64,000 nt of DNA from Gammaproteobacteria bacterium (GCA_030831085.1 JAURLT010000062.1:53046-117045); one strand, 5' to 3'. Shown: positions 16,833 to 27,300, counted from the stretch's first letter. Notes: generated by a model from the letters alone, not told the origin. Numbers and translations: made by a program.

Positions 16833-17975
16833 CTAGGACGCCGGCGCCAGGCGCAGGATCCGGCTGGCCGTTCCGGAGTCGGTCAGCAGATAGACGGCAC
16901 CGTCCGGGCCCTGCCGAACGTGTCGGAGACGCTCCCCAAGGTCGATGCGTTCCTCGCCGAGCACTCGATGGTCGTCGGAAATCTGCAAGCGGATCAGCGC
17001 CTGCGCAGACAGCGTCGCCAGCAGCAGGTGGCCCTTCCACGCCTCGATCAGGTCGCCGGCATAAAAAACAATGCCGGAGGGCGATACCGAGGGCACCCAG
17101 TGGTAGACCGGCTGTTCCATGCCCGCCTTCTCGGTGCCCTCGCCGATGCTGGGCCCGTAATACTCGCGCCCGTAAGTGATCACCGGCCAGCCATAGTTGA
17201 GGCCCGCCTGGATGCGGTTGACCTCGTCGCCTCCGCGCGGACCGAATTCGGCGCCCCACAGGTCACCGGTCAGGGGATGGAGGTCGGCCCCTTGGACGTT
17301 GCGATGGCCAAGCGAAAAAGTCTCGGGCAGCGCGCCCTCGCGCCCCAGGTAAGGGTTATCGTCCGGCACGCCACCATCCCGCCGGATCCGCACGACCTTG
17401 CCGAAATGCGTGGAGAGATCCTGCGCACCGTCGCGTTGTGAGCCCCGGTCGCCGAGCGTCACGAACAGGTTGCCATCCCGGGCAAAAACCAGGCGCGAGC
17501 CATAATGATGCTTGCTGTCCAGCTTGTCCCGCTGCTGGAAAATAACCTCGAGCCCCTGCAGCGTTTCACCCACCAGGCGGGCGCGGGCTACCGCCGTCCC
17601 TGACTCATCGCCCTCCCCGGGCTCTGAGTAGCTCAGGTAGACGAGCCCGTTCTCGCTGAAATCAGGGTCGAGCGCCACGTCCAGCAGGCCACCCTGGCCG
17701 ACCGCCCGCACCGCAGGCACGCCCGCCAGCGGGACGGACAGTTTCCCGTCTTGGTCCAGCAACCTGAGACGCCCCGGTCGCTCGGTGACCAGCGCCCGAC
17801 CGTCGGGCAGAAAGGCCAGGCCCCAGGGGTGCTCCAACCCCTCGGCCACGGTGCTGACCGCCAACTTGCCGGCCTCGACATCCAGCACTCGATCTGCCGG
17901 GACGGCAGCCGGCGTCGCAGAAGAACAGGCGGCCATCAAGCCGGTCAGGCACACGACACGGACCATGTAACGCAA
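16833..17975 (-). CDS. PQQ-dependent aldose/sugar dehydrogenase, lipoprotein
   Basis: A 380-residue soluble-type quinoprotein glucose dehydrogenase (GDH-B/YliI fold), a six-bladed propeller that oxidises aldose sugars with PQQ in the periplasm. The signal ends in a lipobox (GLMAACSS), predicting a lipid anchor. Family signatures are LEHPWGLAFLPDGRALVTER, GQGGLLDVALDPDF, LVYLSYSEPG, YGSRLVFARDGNLFVTLGDR, SLGHRNVQG and EFGPRGGDEVNRI. It begins 3 bases after the NYN stop. No pqq biosynthesis genes are in the window, so the cofactor comes from elsewhere in the genome or outside the cell. Confidence 0.92.
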   Translation of the reverse strand: MRYMVRVVCLTGLMAACSSATPAAVPADRVLDVEAGKLAVSTVAEGLEHPWGLAFLPDGRALVTERPGRLRLLDQDGKLSVPLAGVPAVRAVGQGGLLDVALDPDFSENGLVYLSYSEPGEGDESGTAVARARLVGETLQGLEVIFQQRDKLDSKHHYGSRLVFARDGNLFVTLGDRGSQRDGAQDLSTHFGKVVRIRRDGGVPDDNPYLGREGALPETFSLGHRNVQGADLHPLTGDLWGAEFGPRGGDEVNRIQAGLNYGWPVITYGREYYGPSIGEGTEKAGMEQPVYHWVPSVSPSGIVFYAGDLIEAWKGHLLLATLSAQALIRLQISDDHRVLGEERIDLGERLRHVRQGPDGAVYLLTDSGTASRILRLAPAS

Positions 17976-17978
17976 CGC

Positions 17979-18797
17979 TCAACCCTCCCGACCGGTCACC
18001 CCGGTAATGATGTAACCACCGGACTTCGCATCGTGCTCCAGCGCAAGCAACTTGCGATCCCGGGCTTCCTCCAGCAGCTTCCCGAAGGTCTTGAAACCGT
18101 GGTAGGTCTCGTTGAAACCGGGTTTGCGACGCTTGAGGGCCTGCTTGACCATCGAGCCCCAGATCTTCTCACCCGGGTCGCGGTCCTCCATCAGCGCCTC
18201 GATGGTCTCGAGGACCAGGTCGAGGGCCTCCTGCTCGCGTGATTCCTCCGGACTGGGCGCCTGGCGCGGTGCCGCGCGGCTGCCACGACCACGGCGACGC
18301 CCGCCACCCGCCTGCTCGGCTTGCCGGGCCAGGTCGTCGTAGTAGATGAATTCGTCGCAGTTGGCGATCAGCAGGTCCGACGATGAATTCTTGACACCGA
18401 CGCCGACCACGGTCTTGTTGTTCTCCCGCAGCTTGCTGACCAGCGGGGAAAAATCGGAGTCGCCGCTGATGATCACGAAGGTATCGACATGCGCCTTGGT
18501 ATAGCAGAGGTCCAGCGCGTCGACCACCATGCGGATGTCCGCCGAATTCTTGCCGGACTGCCGAACGTGGGGGATGTCGATGAGCTCGAAGGCGGCCTCG
18601 TGCATGCCGGCCTTGAACTCCTTGTAGCGCTGCCAGTCGCAATAGGCCTTCTTGACCACGATGTTGCCCTTCAGCAGCAGGCGCTCGAGCACCTTGCCGA
18701 TGTCGAAGGCGGCATAGTTGGCGTCGCGAACGCCGAGGGCGACGTTCTCGAAATCGCAGAACACCGCCATGATCCTTGTACTGGACTGTAAGGCCAA
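17979..18797 (-). CDS. NYN/PIN-like (LabA/DUF88) ribonuclease with C-terminal OST-HTH/LOTUS domain
   Basis: A 272-residue protein. The NYN domain (about 10-155) has conserved acidic residues in AVFCDFENVALG, SADIRMVVDAL and IISGDSDFSPLV, the metal-dependent nuclease triad of this PIN-like fold. A basic Gly/Arg-rich linker (GGGRRRGRGSR) leads to a LOTUS-type RNA-binding domain (KIWGSMVKQALKRRKPGF...YGFKTF-like GFKTFGKLLEEA). The start is a TTG with GGAGGAG 5 nt upstream; an ATG 27 bases downstream is the alternative. It heads the minus-strand operon and is divergent from the large FAD/Fe-S gene. Likely RNA turnover; the target is unknown. Confidence 0.88.
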   Translation of the reverse strand: MALQSSTRIMAVFCDFENVALGVRDANYAAFDIGKVLERLLLKGNIVVKKAYCDWQRYKEFKAGMHEAAFELIDIPHVRQSGKNSADIRMVVDALDLCYTKAHVDTFVIISGDSDFSPLVSKLRENNKTVVGVGVKNSSSDLLIANCDEFIYYDDLARQAEQAGGGRRRGRGSRAAPRQAPSPEESREQEALDLVLETIEALMEDRDPGEKIWGSMVKQALKRRKPGFNETYHGFKTFGKLLEEARDRKLLALEHDAKSGGYIITGVTGREG

Positions 18798-18817
18798 GAA
18801 ACTCCTCCCGGAACCGG

Positions 18818-18823
18818 TAGAAT
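18818..18823 (+). promoter_or_regulatory. Putative -10 box of the FAD/Fe-S oxidoreductase gene, leaderless configuration
   Basis: TAGAAT, with 9 nt to the ATG at 18833 and no Shine-Dalgarno. The -35 region lies within the start of the divergent NYN gene and is weak. Confidence 0.4.
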
Positions 18824-18832
18824 ATCACGGGC

Positions 18833-21800
18833 ATGAACGCCACCCTCCCGCTGCCCCTGGTCGAGTACACGCCGCCCGTCGAGGAGAGCCCACCACCGCG
18901 GCTGCGTGAGATCCCCTACAACTACACCTCGCTGTCCGACCGAGAGGTGGTTTCACGCCTGCTGGGCGAGGAAGCCTGGGCACTGATCCAGGGCCTGCGA
19001 GGCGAGCGCCGCACCGGGCGTTCCGCCCGCATGCTCTACGAAGTGCTCGGCGACATCTGGGTGGTTCGTCGCAACCCCTACCTGCAGGACGACCTGCTCG
19101 ACAACCGCCGGCGCCGGCGGGCGCTGATCGAGGCCATGGAACACCGACTGGCCGACATCGACCGCCGTCGCGAGCCGGCCTCCACCGAGTCCGACGCCCG
19201 TGTGGCGGCCCTGCTCGAGAGAGCCCGCGCTGCGGTCAGTGCCTTCGAGGACGACCTGGATACGCTGGCCAGGCTGCGCGGCAAGGCGCGTCGCGTGCTC
19301 GGTCGTCACACTCGCGCCGACAATCTGCGCTTCGACGCCTTCGCGAGGGTCTCGCACGTCACCGACGCCACCGACTGGCGAGTGGAATATCCGTTCCTGG
19401 TGATCTGTCCCGATGAAGAGGACGAGTTGCCGGGGCTGGTCAAGGCCTGCATCGAACTCGGCCTGACCATCATCCCACGCGGCGGCGGGACCGGTTACAC
19501 GGGCGGTGCCATTCCGCTCACCCCGCTCTCCGCCGTCATCAATACGGAGAAGCTGGAGCACCTGGGTCCCGTCGAGCGGCGCGCCCTGCCCGGTGTCGCC
19601 GGGGAAGTGCCCACCGTGTTCAGCGGCGCCGGCGTGGTCACCCGCCGGGTTGCCGACGCGGCCCAGGCCGCCGGTCTGGTGTTTGCCGTGGATCCCACCT
19701 CGGCCGACGCGTCCTGCATCGGCGGCAACGTGGCGGTCAACGCCGGCGGCAAGAAGGCCGTGTTGTGGGGCACGGCGGTCGACAACCTCGCCTGGTGGCG
19801 GATGGTCGATCCGGAGGGTAACTGGCTGGAGGTGGAGCGCCTGGGACACAACCTCGGCAAGATCCACGAGGTGGAAACGGCCACCTTCCAGTTGACCTGG
19901 AAGGACGGCAAGCAGCCGGCCGGCGAGGCGCGCGTCATCAGGACCGAGCGGCTCGCCATCCCCGGCAGCCGTTTCCGCAAGGCCGGCCTCGGCAAGGACG
20001 TCACCGACAAGTTCCTCGGCGGGCTGCCGGGCGTGCAGAAGGAGGGCTGTGACGGCCTGATCACCGCGGCGCGCTGGATCCTGCACCGGATGCCGCCCCA
20101 TGCGCGCACGGTTTGCCTGGAGTTCTACGGGCAGGCGCGTGAGGCCATCCCGGCCATCGTGGAAGTGAAGGATTACCTCGACAGTCGCGGCAAGGCCACC
20201 GGCACCCTGCTGGCGGGCCTCGAGCATCTCGACGAGCGCTACCTGAAGGCCGTGGGCTACGCCCCGAAGTCACGGCGTGGCGGGCTGCCGAAGATGGTCC
20301 TGATCGGCGACCTGGTGGGCGAGGACGACGCGGCCGTGGCCCGCGCGACCTCTGAGGTCATTCGCATTGCCAACGCCCGCGGCGGAGAAGGCTTCGTGGC
20401 CGCGAGCCCCGAGGCCCGCAAACGCTTCTGGGCCGACCGCGCGAAGACCGCGGCCATTTCCCGCCACACCAACGCCTTCAAAATCAACGAGGACGTGGTC
20501 ATCCCGCTCGACCGCCTCGGCGACTACACCGACGCCATCGAGCGCATCAACATCGAACTGTCGACCACCAACAAGCTGCGGCTGGTGGCGGAACTGAAAG
20601 GGCTGCTGCGCGGCCCGCTCAAGCTGGCGCCGGCCGAGGACGAGGAAACCCACCTCGACGCCGCTGCGCTCCTCGGCGAGCGCCCGGCCCAGGCGCTGGA
20701 GATCCTCTCCCGGACTGCCCGGCGCTGGTCGTGGCTGCTGGAGAACCTCGACGCACGGCTCTGCGACCTGTTGCCTGCACTGCCCGGGCTGTTCGCTGCC
20801 CCGCTGGCCAGCCAACTCGTCGAGCGCGCGAGCCAGCGGCCGGACACGACCCTGTTTGAACTGATGCAGGAGCGCACGCTGCGCACCTCCTGGAAGGTGG
20901 AGGTGCGCACCCCGCTGGAGCGCCTGTTCACGGGGGCAGAGTTTGCCCCGATCCGCGAGGCGGCACGGGCCGTGCACAAGCGGGTGCTGCGCAGCCGGCT
21001 GTTCGTCGCCCTGCACATGCATGCTGGCGACGGCAACGTGCATACCAACATCCCGGTCAACTCGGATGATTACGCCATGATGCGCGAGGCCGAGGAGACG
21101 GTCGAACGGATCATGGCCATTGCCCGCTCGCTGAACGGCTCCATCTCCGGCGAGCACGGCATCGGCATCACCAAGTACGGCTTCCTGACCGAAGCCGAGG
21201 TAGCTGAATTCCGCGCCTACAAGCAGCGGATCGACCCTGAGGGTCGCTACAACCGCGGCAAGTTGCTGCCCGGTGCCGACCTGCGCCATGCCTACACGCC
21301 AAGCTTCGGCCTGCTGGGGCACGAGTCGCTGATCATGCAGCAGTCCGACATCAATTCCATTTCGGACGCCGTCAAGGATTGCCTGCGCTGCGGCAAGTGC
21401 AAGCCGGTCTGCGCCACCCACGTGCCGGGGGCCAACCTGCTCTATTCGCCACGCAACAAGATCCTGGCCACCTCGCTGCTGGTCGAGGCCTTCCTGTACG
21501 AGGAGCAGACCCGCCGCGGGGTCTCGGTGCGCCACTTCGACGAGTTCGGGGACGTGGCCGATCACTGCACCATCTGCCACAAGTGCGCTGCGCCCTGCCC
21601 CGTCGACATCGACTTCGGCGACGTGTCGATGGCCATGCGTGACCTCCTGCGTCGTCTCGGCAAGCAGCGCTTCAACCCGGCCAAGCGGGCCGCACTGTTC
21701 TTCCTGGAGGCGAACCGTCCCGAAACCATCAAGGCGGCCCGCAAGGTCATGATCGACTGGGGCTACCGGGCTCAACGGCTGGGGCATCGGGCGCTGGCGG

Positions 21801-22792
21801 GCTTCGCCCGCCGCCAGACCCGTCGACCGCCGGCCACCACCGGCCGGCCGCGCCTGCATGAGCAGGTGGTGCATTTCGTTAACAAGAAGATGCCCGGCGG
21901 CCTGCCCAAGCGGACCGCGCGGGCCCTGCTGGATATCGAGGACCGCAACTACGTACCGGTAATCCGCGATCCACAACGCACCACCGCAGACTCGGAGGCC
22001 GTCTTCTACTTTCCTGGCTGTGGCTCGGAAAGGCTGTTCTCCCAGGTCGGCCTGGCCACCCAGGCCATGCTGTGGAAGGTCGGGGTCCAAACCGTCCTGC
22101 CGCCCGGTTACCTCTGCTGCGGCTATCCGCAGCGCGGCGCCGGCGAATTCGACAAGGCCGAGAAGCTCATCACCGACAACCGGGTCCTGTTCCACCGGGT
22201 GGCCAATACCCTCAACTACCTCGACATCAAGACGGTGGTGGTCAGCTGCGGCACCTGCCACGATCAGTTGCAGGGCTACCGTTTCGAGGAGATCTTTCCG
22301 GGCGCCCGCATCGTCGATATCCACGAGTTCCTGATGGAGAAGGGCGTGACCGTGGAAGGCGTGACCGGCGTCCGCTACATGTACCACGACCCCTGCCACT
22401 CGCCCATGCAGGAGCACGAGCCGCTGACCGTGGTCAACACCCTGATGAACGCCGCCGCCAACGGCAAGGTGGTCAAGAACGACCGCTGCTGCGGCGAATC
22501 GGGCACGCTGGCCGTGGTGCGTCCGGACGTCTCGACCCAGGTACGCTTTCGCAAGGAACAGGAACTGTCCCGCGGCACGGCGGCCCTCCGCGCCGACGGC
22601 TTCGAAGGGGAGATCAAAGTGCTCACCTCCTGCCCCTCCTGCCTGCAGGGGCTGGCAAGATTTTCGGATGACACCGGGCTCGACGCGGACTACATCGTGG
22701 TCGAACTGGCCCGTCACGTGCTGGGCAAGGACTGGATGCCCGACTACATCCGCATGGCCAACACGGGCGGCATCGAGCGCGTCCTGCTCTGA
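18833..22792 (+). CDS. FAD/Fe-S oxidoreductase, DUF3683 + GlcD-like + GlcF-like fusion (1319 aa)
   Basis: A very large single-chain D-2-hydroxyacid dehydrogenase-type enzyme. An N-terminal DUF3683 region (about 15-140, with [16 protein letters not shown]) is followed by an FAD-binding PCMH domain ([14 protein letters not shown], about 220), an FAD-oxidase C domain ([16 protein letters not shown] and [12 protein letters not shown], about 730-790) and a GlcF/HdrD-like half. The latter has two 4Fe-4S motifs, [11 protein letters not shown] (about 850) and [12 protein letters not shown] (about 912), and paired CCG domains ([23 protein letters not shown]). It probably passes electrons from a hydroxy acid such as lactate to the quinone pool. 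It is transcribed alone; an AT-rich stretch follows. Confidence 0.92.
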   Translation: MNATLPLPLVEYTPPVEESPPPRLREIPYNYTSLSDREVVSRLLGEEAWALIQGLRGERRTGRSARMLYEVLGDIWVVRRNPYLQDDLLDNRRRRRALIEAMEHRLADIDRRREPASTESDARVAALLERARAAVSAFEDDLDTLARLRGKARRVLGRHTRADNLRFDAFARVSHVTDATDWRVEYPFLVICPDEEDELPGLVKACIELGLTIIPRGGGTGYTGGAIPLTPLSAVINTEKLEHLGPVERRALPGVAGEVPTVFSGAGVVTRRVADAAQAAGLVFAVDPTSADASCIGGNVAVNAGGKKAVLWGTAVDNLAWWRMVDPEGNWLEVERLGHNLGKIHEVETATFQLTWKDGKQPAGEARVIRTERLAIPGSRFRKAGLGKDVTDKFLGGLPGVQKEGCDGLITAARWILHRMPPHARTVCLEFYGQAREAIPAIVEVKDYLDSRGKATGTLLAGLEHLDERYLKAVGYAPKSRRGGLPKMVLIGDLVGEDDAAVARATSEVIRIANARGGEGFVAASPEARKRFWADRAKTAAISRHTNAFKINEDVVIPLDRLGDYTDAIERINIELSTTNKLRLVAELKGLLRGPLKLAPAEDEETHLDAAALLGERPAQALEILSRTARRWSWLLENLDARLCDLLPALPGLFAAPLASQLVERASQRPDTTLFELMQERTLRTSWKVEVRTPLERLFTGAEFAPIREAARAVHKRVLRSRLFVALHMHAGDGNVHTNIPVNSDDYAMMREAEETVERIMAIARSLNGSISGEHGIGITKYGFLTEAEVAEFRAYKQRIDPEGRYNRGKLLPGADLRHAYTPSFGLLGHESLIMQQSDINSISDAVKDCLRCGKCKPVCATHVPGANLLYSPRNKILATSLLVEAFLYEEQTRRGVSVRHFDEFGDVADHCTICHKCAAPCPVDIDFGDVSMAMRDLLRRLGKQRFNPAKRAALFFLEANRPETIKAARKVMIDWGYRAQRLGHRALAGFARRQTRRPPATTGRPRLHEQVVHFVNKKMPGGLPKRTARALLDIEDRNYVPVIRDPQRTTADSEAVFYFPGCGSERLFSQVGLATQAMLWKVGVQTVLPPGYLCCGYPQRGAGEFDKAEKLITDNRVLFHRVANTLNYLDIKTVVVSCGTCHDQLQGYRFEEIFPGARIVDIHEFLMEKGVTVEGVTGVRYMYHDPCHSPMQEHEPLTVVNTLMNAAANGKVVKNDRCCGESGTLAVVRPDVSTQVRFRKEQELSRGTAALRADGFEGEIKVLTSCPSCLQGLARFSDDTGLDADYIVVELARHVLGKDWMPDYIRMANTGGIERVLL

Positions 22793-22943
22793 GATTAATT
22801 TATTTTATAAAAAACAAATGTTTATAATGTTTTTTTAATAAATATTGTTAGGTCAGGGCGGGCCACACTTTGCATCGGCCGCCACGGACACTATTATCTC
22901 CGGGGCGGATTTCCCGCCCCGTCAGTGAAAGGGGTTGATTGCA
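22793..22943 (+). promoter_or_regulatory. AT-rich intergenic region with exbD promoter
   Basis: The first 60 bases are almost entirely A/T inside otherwise very GC-rich DNA. A perfect TATAAT sits at 22823-22828 with a weak TTATTT 17 bp upstream, predicting transcription towards exbD with a ~110-nt leader. The segment 22809-22835 is an inverted repeat (AAAAAACA and TGTTTTTT arms) that may also weakly terminate the upstream transcript. AAAGGGG at 22928-22934 is the exbD ribosome binding site. Confidence 0.5.
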
Positions 22944-23369
22944 ATGGCGATTTCGGTAGGCGGCGATGCTTCTGAGCCCATGGTGGAGCCCAATGTCATT
23001 CCGTTGGTGGACATCATGCTGGTGCTGCTCATCATCTTCATCATCACCATCCCGGTGATGACCCACGCGGTCAAGATCGACCTGCCACGCGACACCCCCA
23101 CCGAGCCCACCGAGCCGCCCGAGGTGATCAACCTCGAGATCGACTTCGACGGCAGCATCATCTGGAACGGTTCCGTGATCGATGCGGCTACCATGATCGA
23201 CTTCATCCGCACCGACGCCAACAAGGATCCTCAGCCCGAGGTACACCTGCGGGCCAATTCCCGGGTGCGCTATGAGTATGTGGCTTACGTGCTCTTCGCC
23301 CTGCAGCGTAACGGGCTGAAGAAGATCGGCTTCCTGACCGGCGATCCCACGGCGGCGCCGGCAGGCTAA
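22944..23369 (+). CDS. exbD: ExbD/TolR family biopolymer transport protein, orphan
   Basis: A 141-residue inner-membrane protein with one N-terminal transmembrane helix (PLVDIMLVLLIIFIITIPVM) and a periplasmic domain. The conserved proton-path Asp is in NVIPLVDIML and the periplasmic part ends VLFALQRNGLKKIGFLT, as in ExbD. ExbD works with ExbB and TonB (or TolQ and TolA) to energise outer-membrane transport. Here no exbB or tonB is adjacent: upstream is the FAD/Fe-S gene and downstream a convergent peptidase overlapping by 4 bases. The ATG at 22944 is preferred over an in-frame TTG at 22935, which abuts the ribosome binding site. Confidence 0.92.
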   Translation: MAISVGGDASEPMVEPNVIPLVDIMLVLLIIFIITIPVMTHAVKIDLPRDTPTEPTEPPEVINLEIDFDGSIIWNGSVIDAATMIDFIRTDANKDPQPEVHLRANSRVRYEYVAYVLFALQRNGLKKIGFLTGDPTAAPAG

Positions 23370-25414
23370 GTTCCGGGATAGCGCGCAAACCAGGCCAGGA
23401 TGGCCTGGCTGCGCGCGGCCAGTTGGCTCGGCCGCAGGTCGAGCGAATGCGGTGCTCCCGGCACCCGCACCAGCAAGGTGTCGACTCCCCTCAGCTTGAG
23501 CGCCTGATAGAGCTGCTCGGACTCCGAGATCGGGGTCCGCAGGTCCTCTTCTCCGGTCAGCAGCATCGTCGGCGTACTGACCTGTCCCACCCTCGATAGT
23601 GGCGAGCGGCGCCAGTAGCCTTCCGGATCCTCCCACGGCGTCGACGGGAACCAATAGCGGGAAAAGTAGTTGGGCAGGTCGGCAGTCAGCGCGAAGCTGG
23701 TCCAATTGGTCACCGGCTTCTGTACCACGGCCGCCTTGAACCGATCGGTGCCACCGACGATCCAGGCCGTCAGCACTCCGCCACCGCTGCCACCCGTCAC
23801 GTAGAGGCGCCCGGGATCCGCGTGGCCCGCTTCGATCACCGCGTCGACAGCCGAGAGCAGGTCGTCGTAGTCCTGGCCCGGATAATCATGATGGATCAGG
23901 TTGGCGAAGGCCTCGCCATAACTGGTGCTACCGCGCGGATTCACGTAGAGCACCAGGTAGCCAGCGGCCGCATAGAGCTGCATCTCCATGGCGAAGCGTG
24001 GCCCGTAATTGGCGAAGGGGCCGCCGTGGATCTCCAGGATCAGCGGATAGCGGCGCCCCGCCTCGAAGCCCGGCGGCTTGACCAGCCAGGCCTGGATGTC
24101 GCGCCCGTCGGCCGACGAACGGACCGTGAGCTCCTCGACCACGCCGAGACTACGACGCCCCAGCAAGTCCTCGTTCAATGAGGTCAGGACCCGGGCCTTG
24201 CGGCCCGGCTCAAGCAGCGCGACCTCCGCAGGGCGGGAAGCGCTCACCGAGGTGTAGGTCAGCCGTCCGGCTCGCGATTGTGAAAAGGAACCGCCGGGAT
24301 AGGGCCTGGACCAGCTGGTGCCTCCGAGGTCGTCGACGAGGACCTCGGCTTGACCGCCCACGGCGACAGGCAGCCTGAGCAGCCGGGTGCGTCCGTGATC
24401 GTCCGACTCCACGATCAGCGCGCGTCCATCCGGTGTCCAGCTTGGGGCATTCAGGTCACGATCAAAGTCGGCGGACAGCTCGCGCGGCTCGCCACCCGAC
24501 AATGGCATGACATACAGGCGGCTTCGCTGGTAGCTGATGCGCCCGTCGTCGAACCCGGTCCAGGCCAGCCACTTTCCGTCCGGCGAGACCACCGGATCGG
24601 AATCCGGTCCGTAGCGTCGGGTCAACGGAGTCAGCTCACCGCGCACGAGGTCCAGTCGGTAGAGCTCACTGTCCAGCGGATGCTGCTCGCGGTCCTCGCG
24701 ACGATTTGCCGAGAGCAGCAGGCCACTGCCATCGGGCAGCCACTCAAGGTCGCCGTGATCGTAGGGACCCTCGGTCAGCTGCCGGGGAGTGCCCCCCTCG
24801 GCCGGGACCACGAAGACCTGGGCGTACGCATCGGGCAACATGCCGCGGCCATCCCCGCGAAACACCATGCGATCGATCACCACCAGCGGCTCGGCCCACT
24901 TGGCGCCCTTGGGCGCCTTGGGCAGGTCGAGTGCCAGCGGCTCGTGCTGGCGCGGCACGCGCATGGTGAAGGCCAGGCGGGCGCCATCCGGCGACCACTC
25001 CATGGACAGCGGCGCATCGGGCAGCTGGGTGACGGACGTCGAAGCCCCCGCCCCCAGATAGCGGACGTAGAGCTGGGCCCGCCCGTCTCGATCAGCCGCC
25101 ACGTAGGCAATCCGGTTGCCGTCCGGCGACCAGCGCGGCGTGGAGGCCTCGACGTCGCCATCGAGCAACGGACGATGGCTACTGCCGTCCGCTCCCACCA
25201 TCCACAGCTGCCCCCGTCCCCGGTCCAAGAGCCTGTCGAATGACCGGCGCTGGTACACCACTTGCCTGCCATCCGGGGAGATCTGCGGGTCCGCGGCATA
25301 CTCGAGTTCGAAGACGTCGGCCGGCGACAGCGACGGAAGGTCGGCCATGACTGCCGGAGCAGCAAGGTACATCCATCCGGCCAACAGGCCTCCCAGACCG
25401 GCGCGAAATTGCAT
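23366..25414 (-). CDS. S9 family prolyl oligopeptidase / acylaminoacyl-peptidase, exported
   Basis: A 682-residue peptidase with a signal peptide (MQFRAGLGGLLAGWMYLAAP). The N-terminal ~400 residues form a WD40/PD40-type propeller (repeats such as DPQISPDGRQVVYQR, STPRWSPDGNRIAYVA, PVVSPDGKWLAWTGF). The C-terminal alpha/beta hydrolase has the nucleophile GGSGGGVLTAW, Asp in GEEDLRTPISES and His in PGAPHSLDLRPS. The ATG at 25414 has AGGAGA 6-7 nt upstream; a TTG 24 bases earlier is less likely. Substrates are probably short peptides in the periplasm. It converges on exbD and diverges from the BVMO promoter region. Confidence 0.93.
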   Translation of the reverse strand: MQFRAGLGGLLAGWMYLAAPAVMADLPSLSPADVFELEYAADPQISPDGRQVVYQRRSFDRLLDRGRGQLWMVGADGSSHRPLLDGDVEASTPRWSPDGNRIAYVAADRDGRAQLYVRYLGAGASTSVTQLPDAPLSMEWSPDGARLAFTMRVPRQHEPLALDLPKAPKGAKWAEPLVVIDRMVFRGDGRGMLPDAYAQVFVVPAEGGTPRQLTEGPYDHGDLEWLPDGSGLLLSANRREDREQHPLDSELYRLDLVRGELTPLTRRYGPDSDPVVSPDGKWLAWTGFDDGRISYQRSRLYVMPLSGGEPRELSADFDRDLNAPSWTPDGRALIVESDDHGRTRLLRLPVAVGGQAEVLVDDLGGTSWSRPYPGGSFSQSRAGRLTYTSVSASRPAEVALLEPGRKARVLTSLNEDLLGRRSLGVVEELTVRSSADGRDIQAWLVKPPGFEAGRRYPLILEIHGGPFANYGPRFAMEMQLYAAAGYLVLYVNPRGSTSYGEAFANLIHHDYPGQDYDDLLSAVDAVIEAGHADPGRLYVTGGSGGGVLTAWIVGGTDRFKAAVVQKPVTNWTSFALTADLPNYFSRYWFPSTPWEDPEGYWRRSPLSRVGQVSTPTMLLTGEEDLRTPISESEQLYQALKLRGVDTLLVRVPGAPHSLDLRPSQLAARSQAILAWFARYPGT

Positions 25415-25537
25415 GGGTGTTCTCCTGTTCATGGGCAATAGGGTAAGTGGTTTGTTTCCCCTGATGCCACCCAGCGACCAGGCGTGGTCGCAGCAACCGC
25501 TACGCAGGCAGCCTCGGAGAGCGAACGGAGGCCGCTA

Positions 25538-25567
25538 CTTGCTTGTTACCAACAAGGAATCTAGTAT
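25538..25567 (+). promoter_or_regulatory. Operator copy A and promoter of the BVMO gene
   Basis: CTTGCTTGTTACCAACAAG at 25538-25556 contains the perfect inverted repeat CTTGTT-ACC-AACAAG. It overlaps a good sigma70-type promoter: TTGCTT (25539-25544), 17-bp spacer, TAGTAT (25562-25567). A protein bound there would cover the -35 and spacer. Three near-identical copies occur at 29455, 39852 and 46639. Confidence 0.7.
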
Positions 25568-25665
25568 CGTTTCCGGTGCATGCTGGCCCGCCAGGCGCGC
25601 GCAAAAATCCGCCCTGACTGTCGGCGCATGACGCTCTTGAACAATGGCTTGGAGGATTTTCAAAG

Positions 25666-27300
25666 TTGGCAACCGAACAACTCAGGCACCAGGCTGATTA
25701 CGATGTCATCGCGGTGGGAGCAGGCTTTGCGGGACTGGGCCTGATTCACTACGTGCGTCAGGCAGGGCTGTCCATTCGCGTGTTCGACAAGGCCTCCGAC
25801 ATCGGCGGCACCTGGACCTGGAACCGTTACCCTGGCGCCGCCAGCGACAGCGAGTGTTATTACTACTGCCTGACCTTCTCCAGGGAACTGCTCCAGGAGT
25901 GGTCCTGGTCCTGCCGCTACCCAGGTTGGGAAGAGAACCTGCGCTACATGCACTTCGTCGCCGACCGTTGCAACATGTGGCCACACATCACGCTGAACAC
26001 CAAGATCGCGAGCGCCGACTTTCAGGAGGACAGCGGACTCTGGCTGGTCCGAACGGAGGGCGGCGAGACCTACACCTGTCGCTACTTCGTCAGTGCGATG
26101 GGCATGATCTCCGAGCCGGTCATTCCGGACTTCAAGGGGATGGACCGGTTTCAGGGCCCCTGCTTCCACTCCGCGCGCTGGCCGGAAGGGCTGGAGTATG
26201 CGGGCAAGCGCGTCGCCATCATCGGTAGTGGCGCGACCACCGTACAGATGTTGCCGGTCGTGGCCGAAACGGCGGCGCAGGTCACCGTATTCCAGCGCAC
26301 GGCGAACTTCATCATGCCTGCAGTGCAAAAGGCCATGACCCCCGAGTGGGACCGGGAGATCAAGGACAACTACGACGAGATCATCAGGAAGTGCCGTAAC
26401 CACTCCTTCGGCATGGCGTTCGACAGTCCGGTGGGTCGCAACCTTGCCGACACCCCGCCCGAGGAAGTCGAGCGCATCCTCGAGGAGCACTGGCCGAGGG
26501 GCAGCTTCCGGTTCGTATTCGAGACCTTCGACGACCTGGTCGTGAATGCCGAGTCCAACCGGGTGGTCGCCGACTTCCTGGTGCGCAAGATGAAGGAGAA
26601 GGTTAAGGATCCAGAGGTCGCCGAGATGTTGACCCCGAAGGGCTATCCCTTCTTTGCCAAGCGTCCACCGCTGGATCACGGCTACTTCGAAGCCTTTAAC
26701 CGCGACAACGTCAAGCTGGTCGACATCAACGAGCGGGAACCGATCGTGGAGATCACCGAGACCGGCATCCGGACCACGAAGCAGCACTATGAGTTCGACA
26801 TCATCGTCCTGGCGACCGGTTTCCAGGCCTACACGGGCGCTCAGGAAGCCCTGCCCATCCGCGGCCAGCAAGGCGTGCTGCTGAAGGACAAGTGGCAGGA
26901 GGTGTCGAGTTCCATCATGGGGGTCTTCGTCGCCGGCTTCCCCAACCTGTTCATGATCACTGGCCCGCAGGCGCCGTTTGCCAACCTGCCCACCTCCATC
27001 GAGCAGAACATCCTCTATATCGTGGACTGCATCAAGAAAATGGAGGGCGAGGGTTACGGGGTGTGCGAGCCCAGGCAAGAGGCCGAGGATGCCTGGACGG
27101 CCCACACCGCAGAAATCCACCAGATGACCCTGATGGCGCAGGGGTACAAGGCTCATTCCTGGATGATGGGCGCCAACTTGAAAGGCAAGAAGCCCCGGGT
27201 GCTCATCTACTTCGGCGGCGCCAATGTTTATTACGACAAGATGCGCGAGTCAGCCAGCGCCGGCTTTCCGGAAGTCGAGTTCAGGCGCCAGGCCGGATAG
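25666..27300 (+). CDS. Type I Baeyer-Villiger monooxygenase (FAD/NADPH)
   Basis: A 544-residue flavoprotein that inserts oxygen next to a ketone carbonyl to give an ester or lactone, using NADPH and O2. The N-terminal FAD Rossmann motif is AVGAGFAGLG (about 17-26), followed by DIGGTWTWNRYPGAASD, the cyclohexanone-monooxygenase signature. The BVMO fingerprint FxGxxxHxxxWP is intact at 162-173 (FQGPCFHSARWP), and the NADPH motif is IIGSGATTVQ (about 186). The start is a TTG preceded by GGAGG 10 nt upstream. Promoter and operator copy A lie ~100 bp upstream, and a PQQ dehydrogenase follows by 20 bases. The natural ketone is unknown; cyclic or steroid/terpenoid ketones are typical. Confidence 0.94.
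   Translation: MATEQLRHQADYDVIAVGAGFAGLGLIHYVRQAGLSIRVFDKASDIGGTWTWNRYPGAASDSECYYYCLTFSRELLQEWSWSCRYPGWEENLRYMHFVADRCNMWPHITLNTKIASADFQEDSGLWLVRTEGGETYTCRYFVSAMGMISEPVIPDFKGMDRFQGPCFHSARWPEGLEYAGKRVAIIGSGATTVQMLPVVAETAAQVTVFQRTANFIMPAVQKAMTPEWDREIKDNYDEIIRKCRNHSFGMAFDSPVGRNLADTPPEEVERILEEHWPRGSFRFVFETFDDLVVNAESNRVVADFLVRKMKEKVKDPEVAEMLTPKGYPFFAKRPPLDHGYFEAFNRDNVKLVDINEREPIVEITETGIRTTKQHYEFDIIVLATGFQAYTGAQEALPIRGQQGVLLKDKWQEVSSSIMGVFVAGFPNLFMITGPQAPFANLPTSIEQNILYIVDCIKKMEGEGYGVCEPRQEAEDAWTAHTAEIHQMTLMAQGYKAHSWMMGANLKGKKPRVLIYFGGANVYYDKMRESASAGFPEVEFRRQAG

Noticed and set aside
20270..22717. 815-codon open frame antisense to the FAD/Fe-S oxidoreductase gene
   Set aside because: High GC produces long antisense frames; the predicted protein has no domain signature and is rich in His, Gly and Gln, while the plus strand carries clear cofactor motifs.
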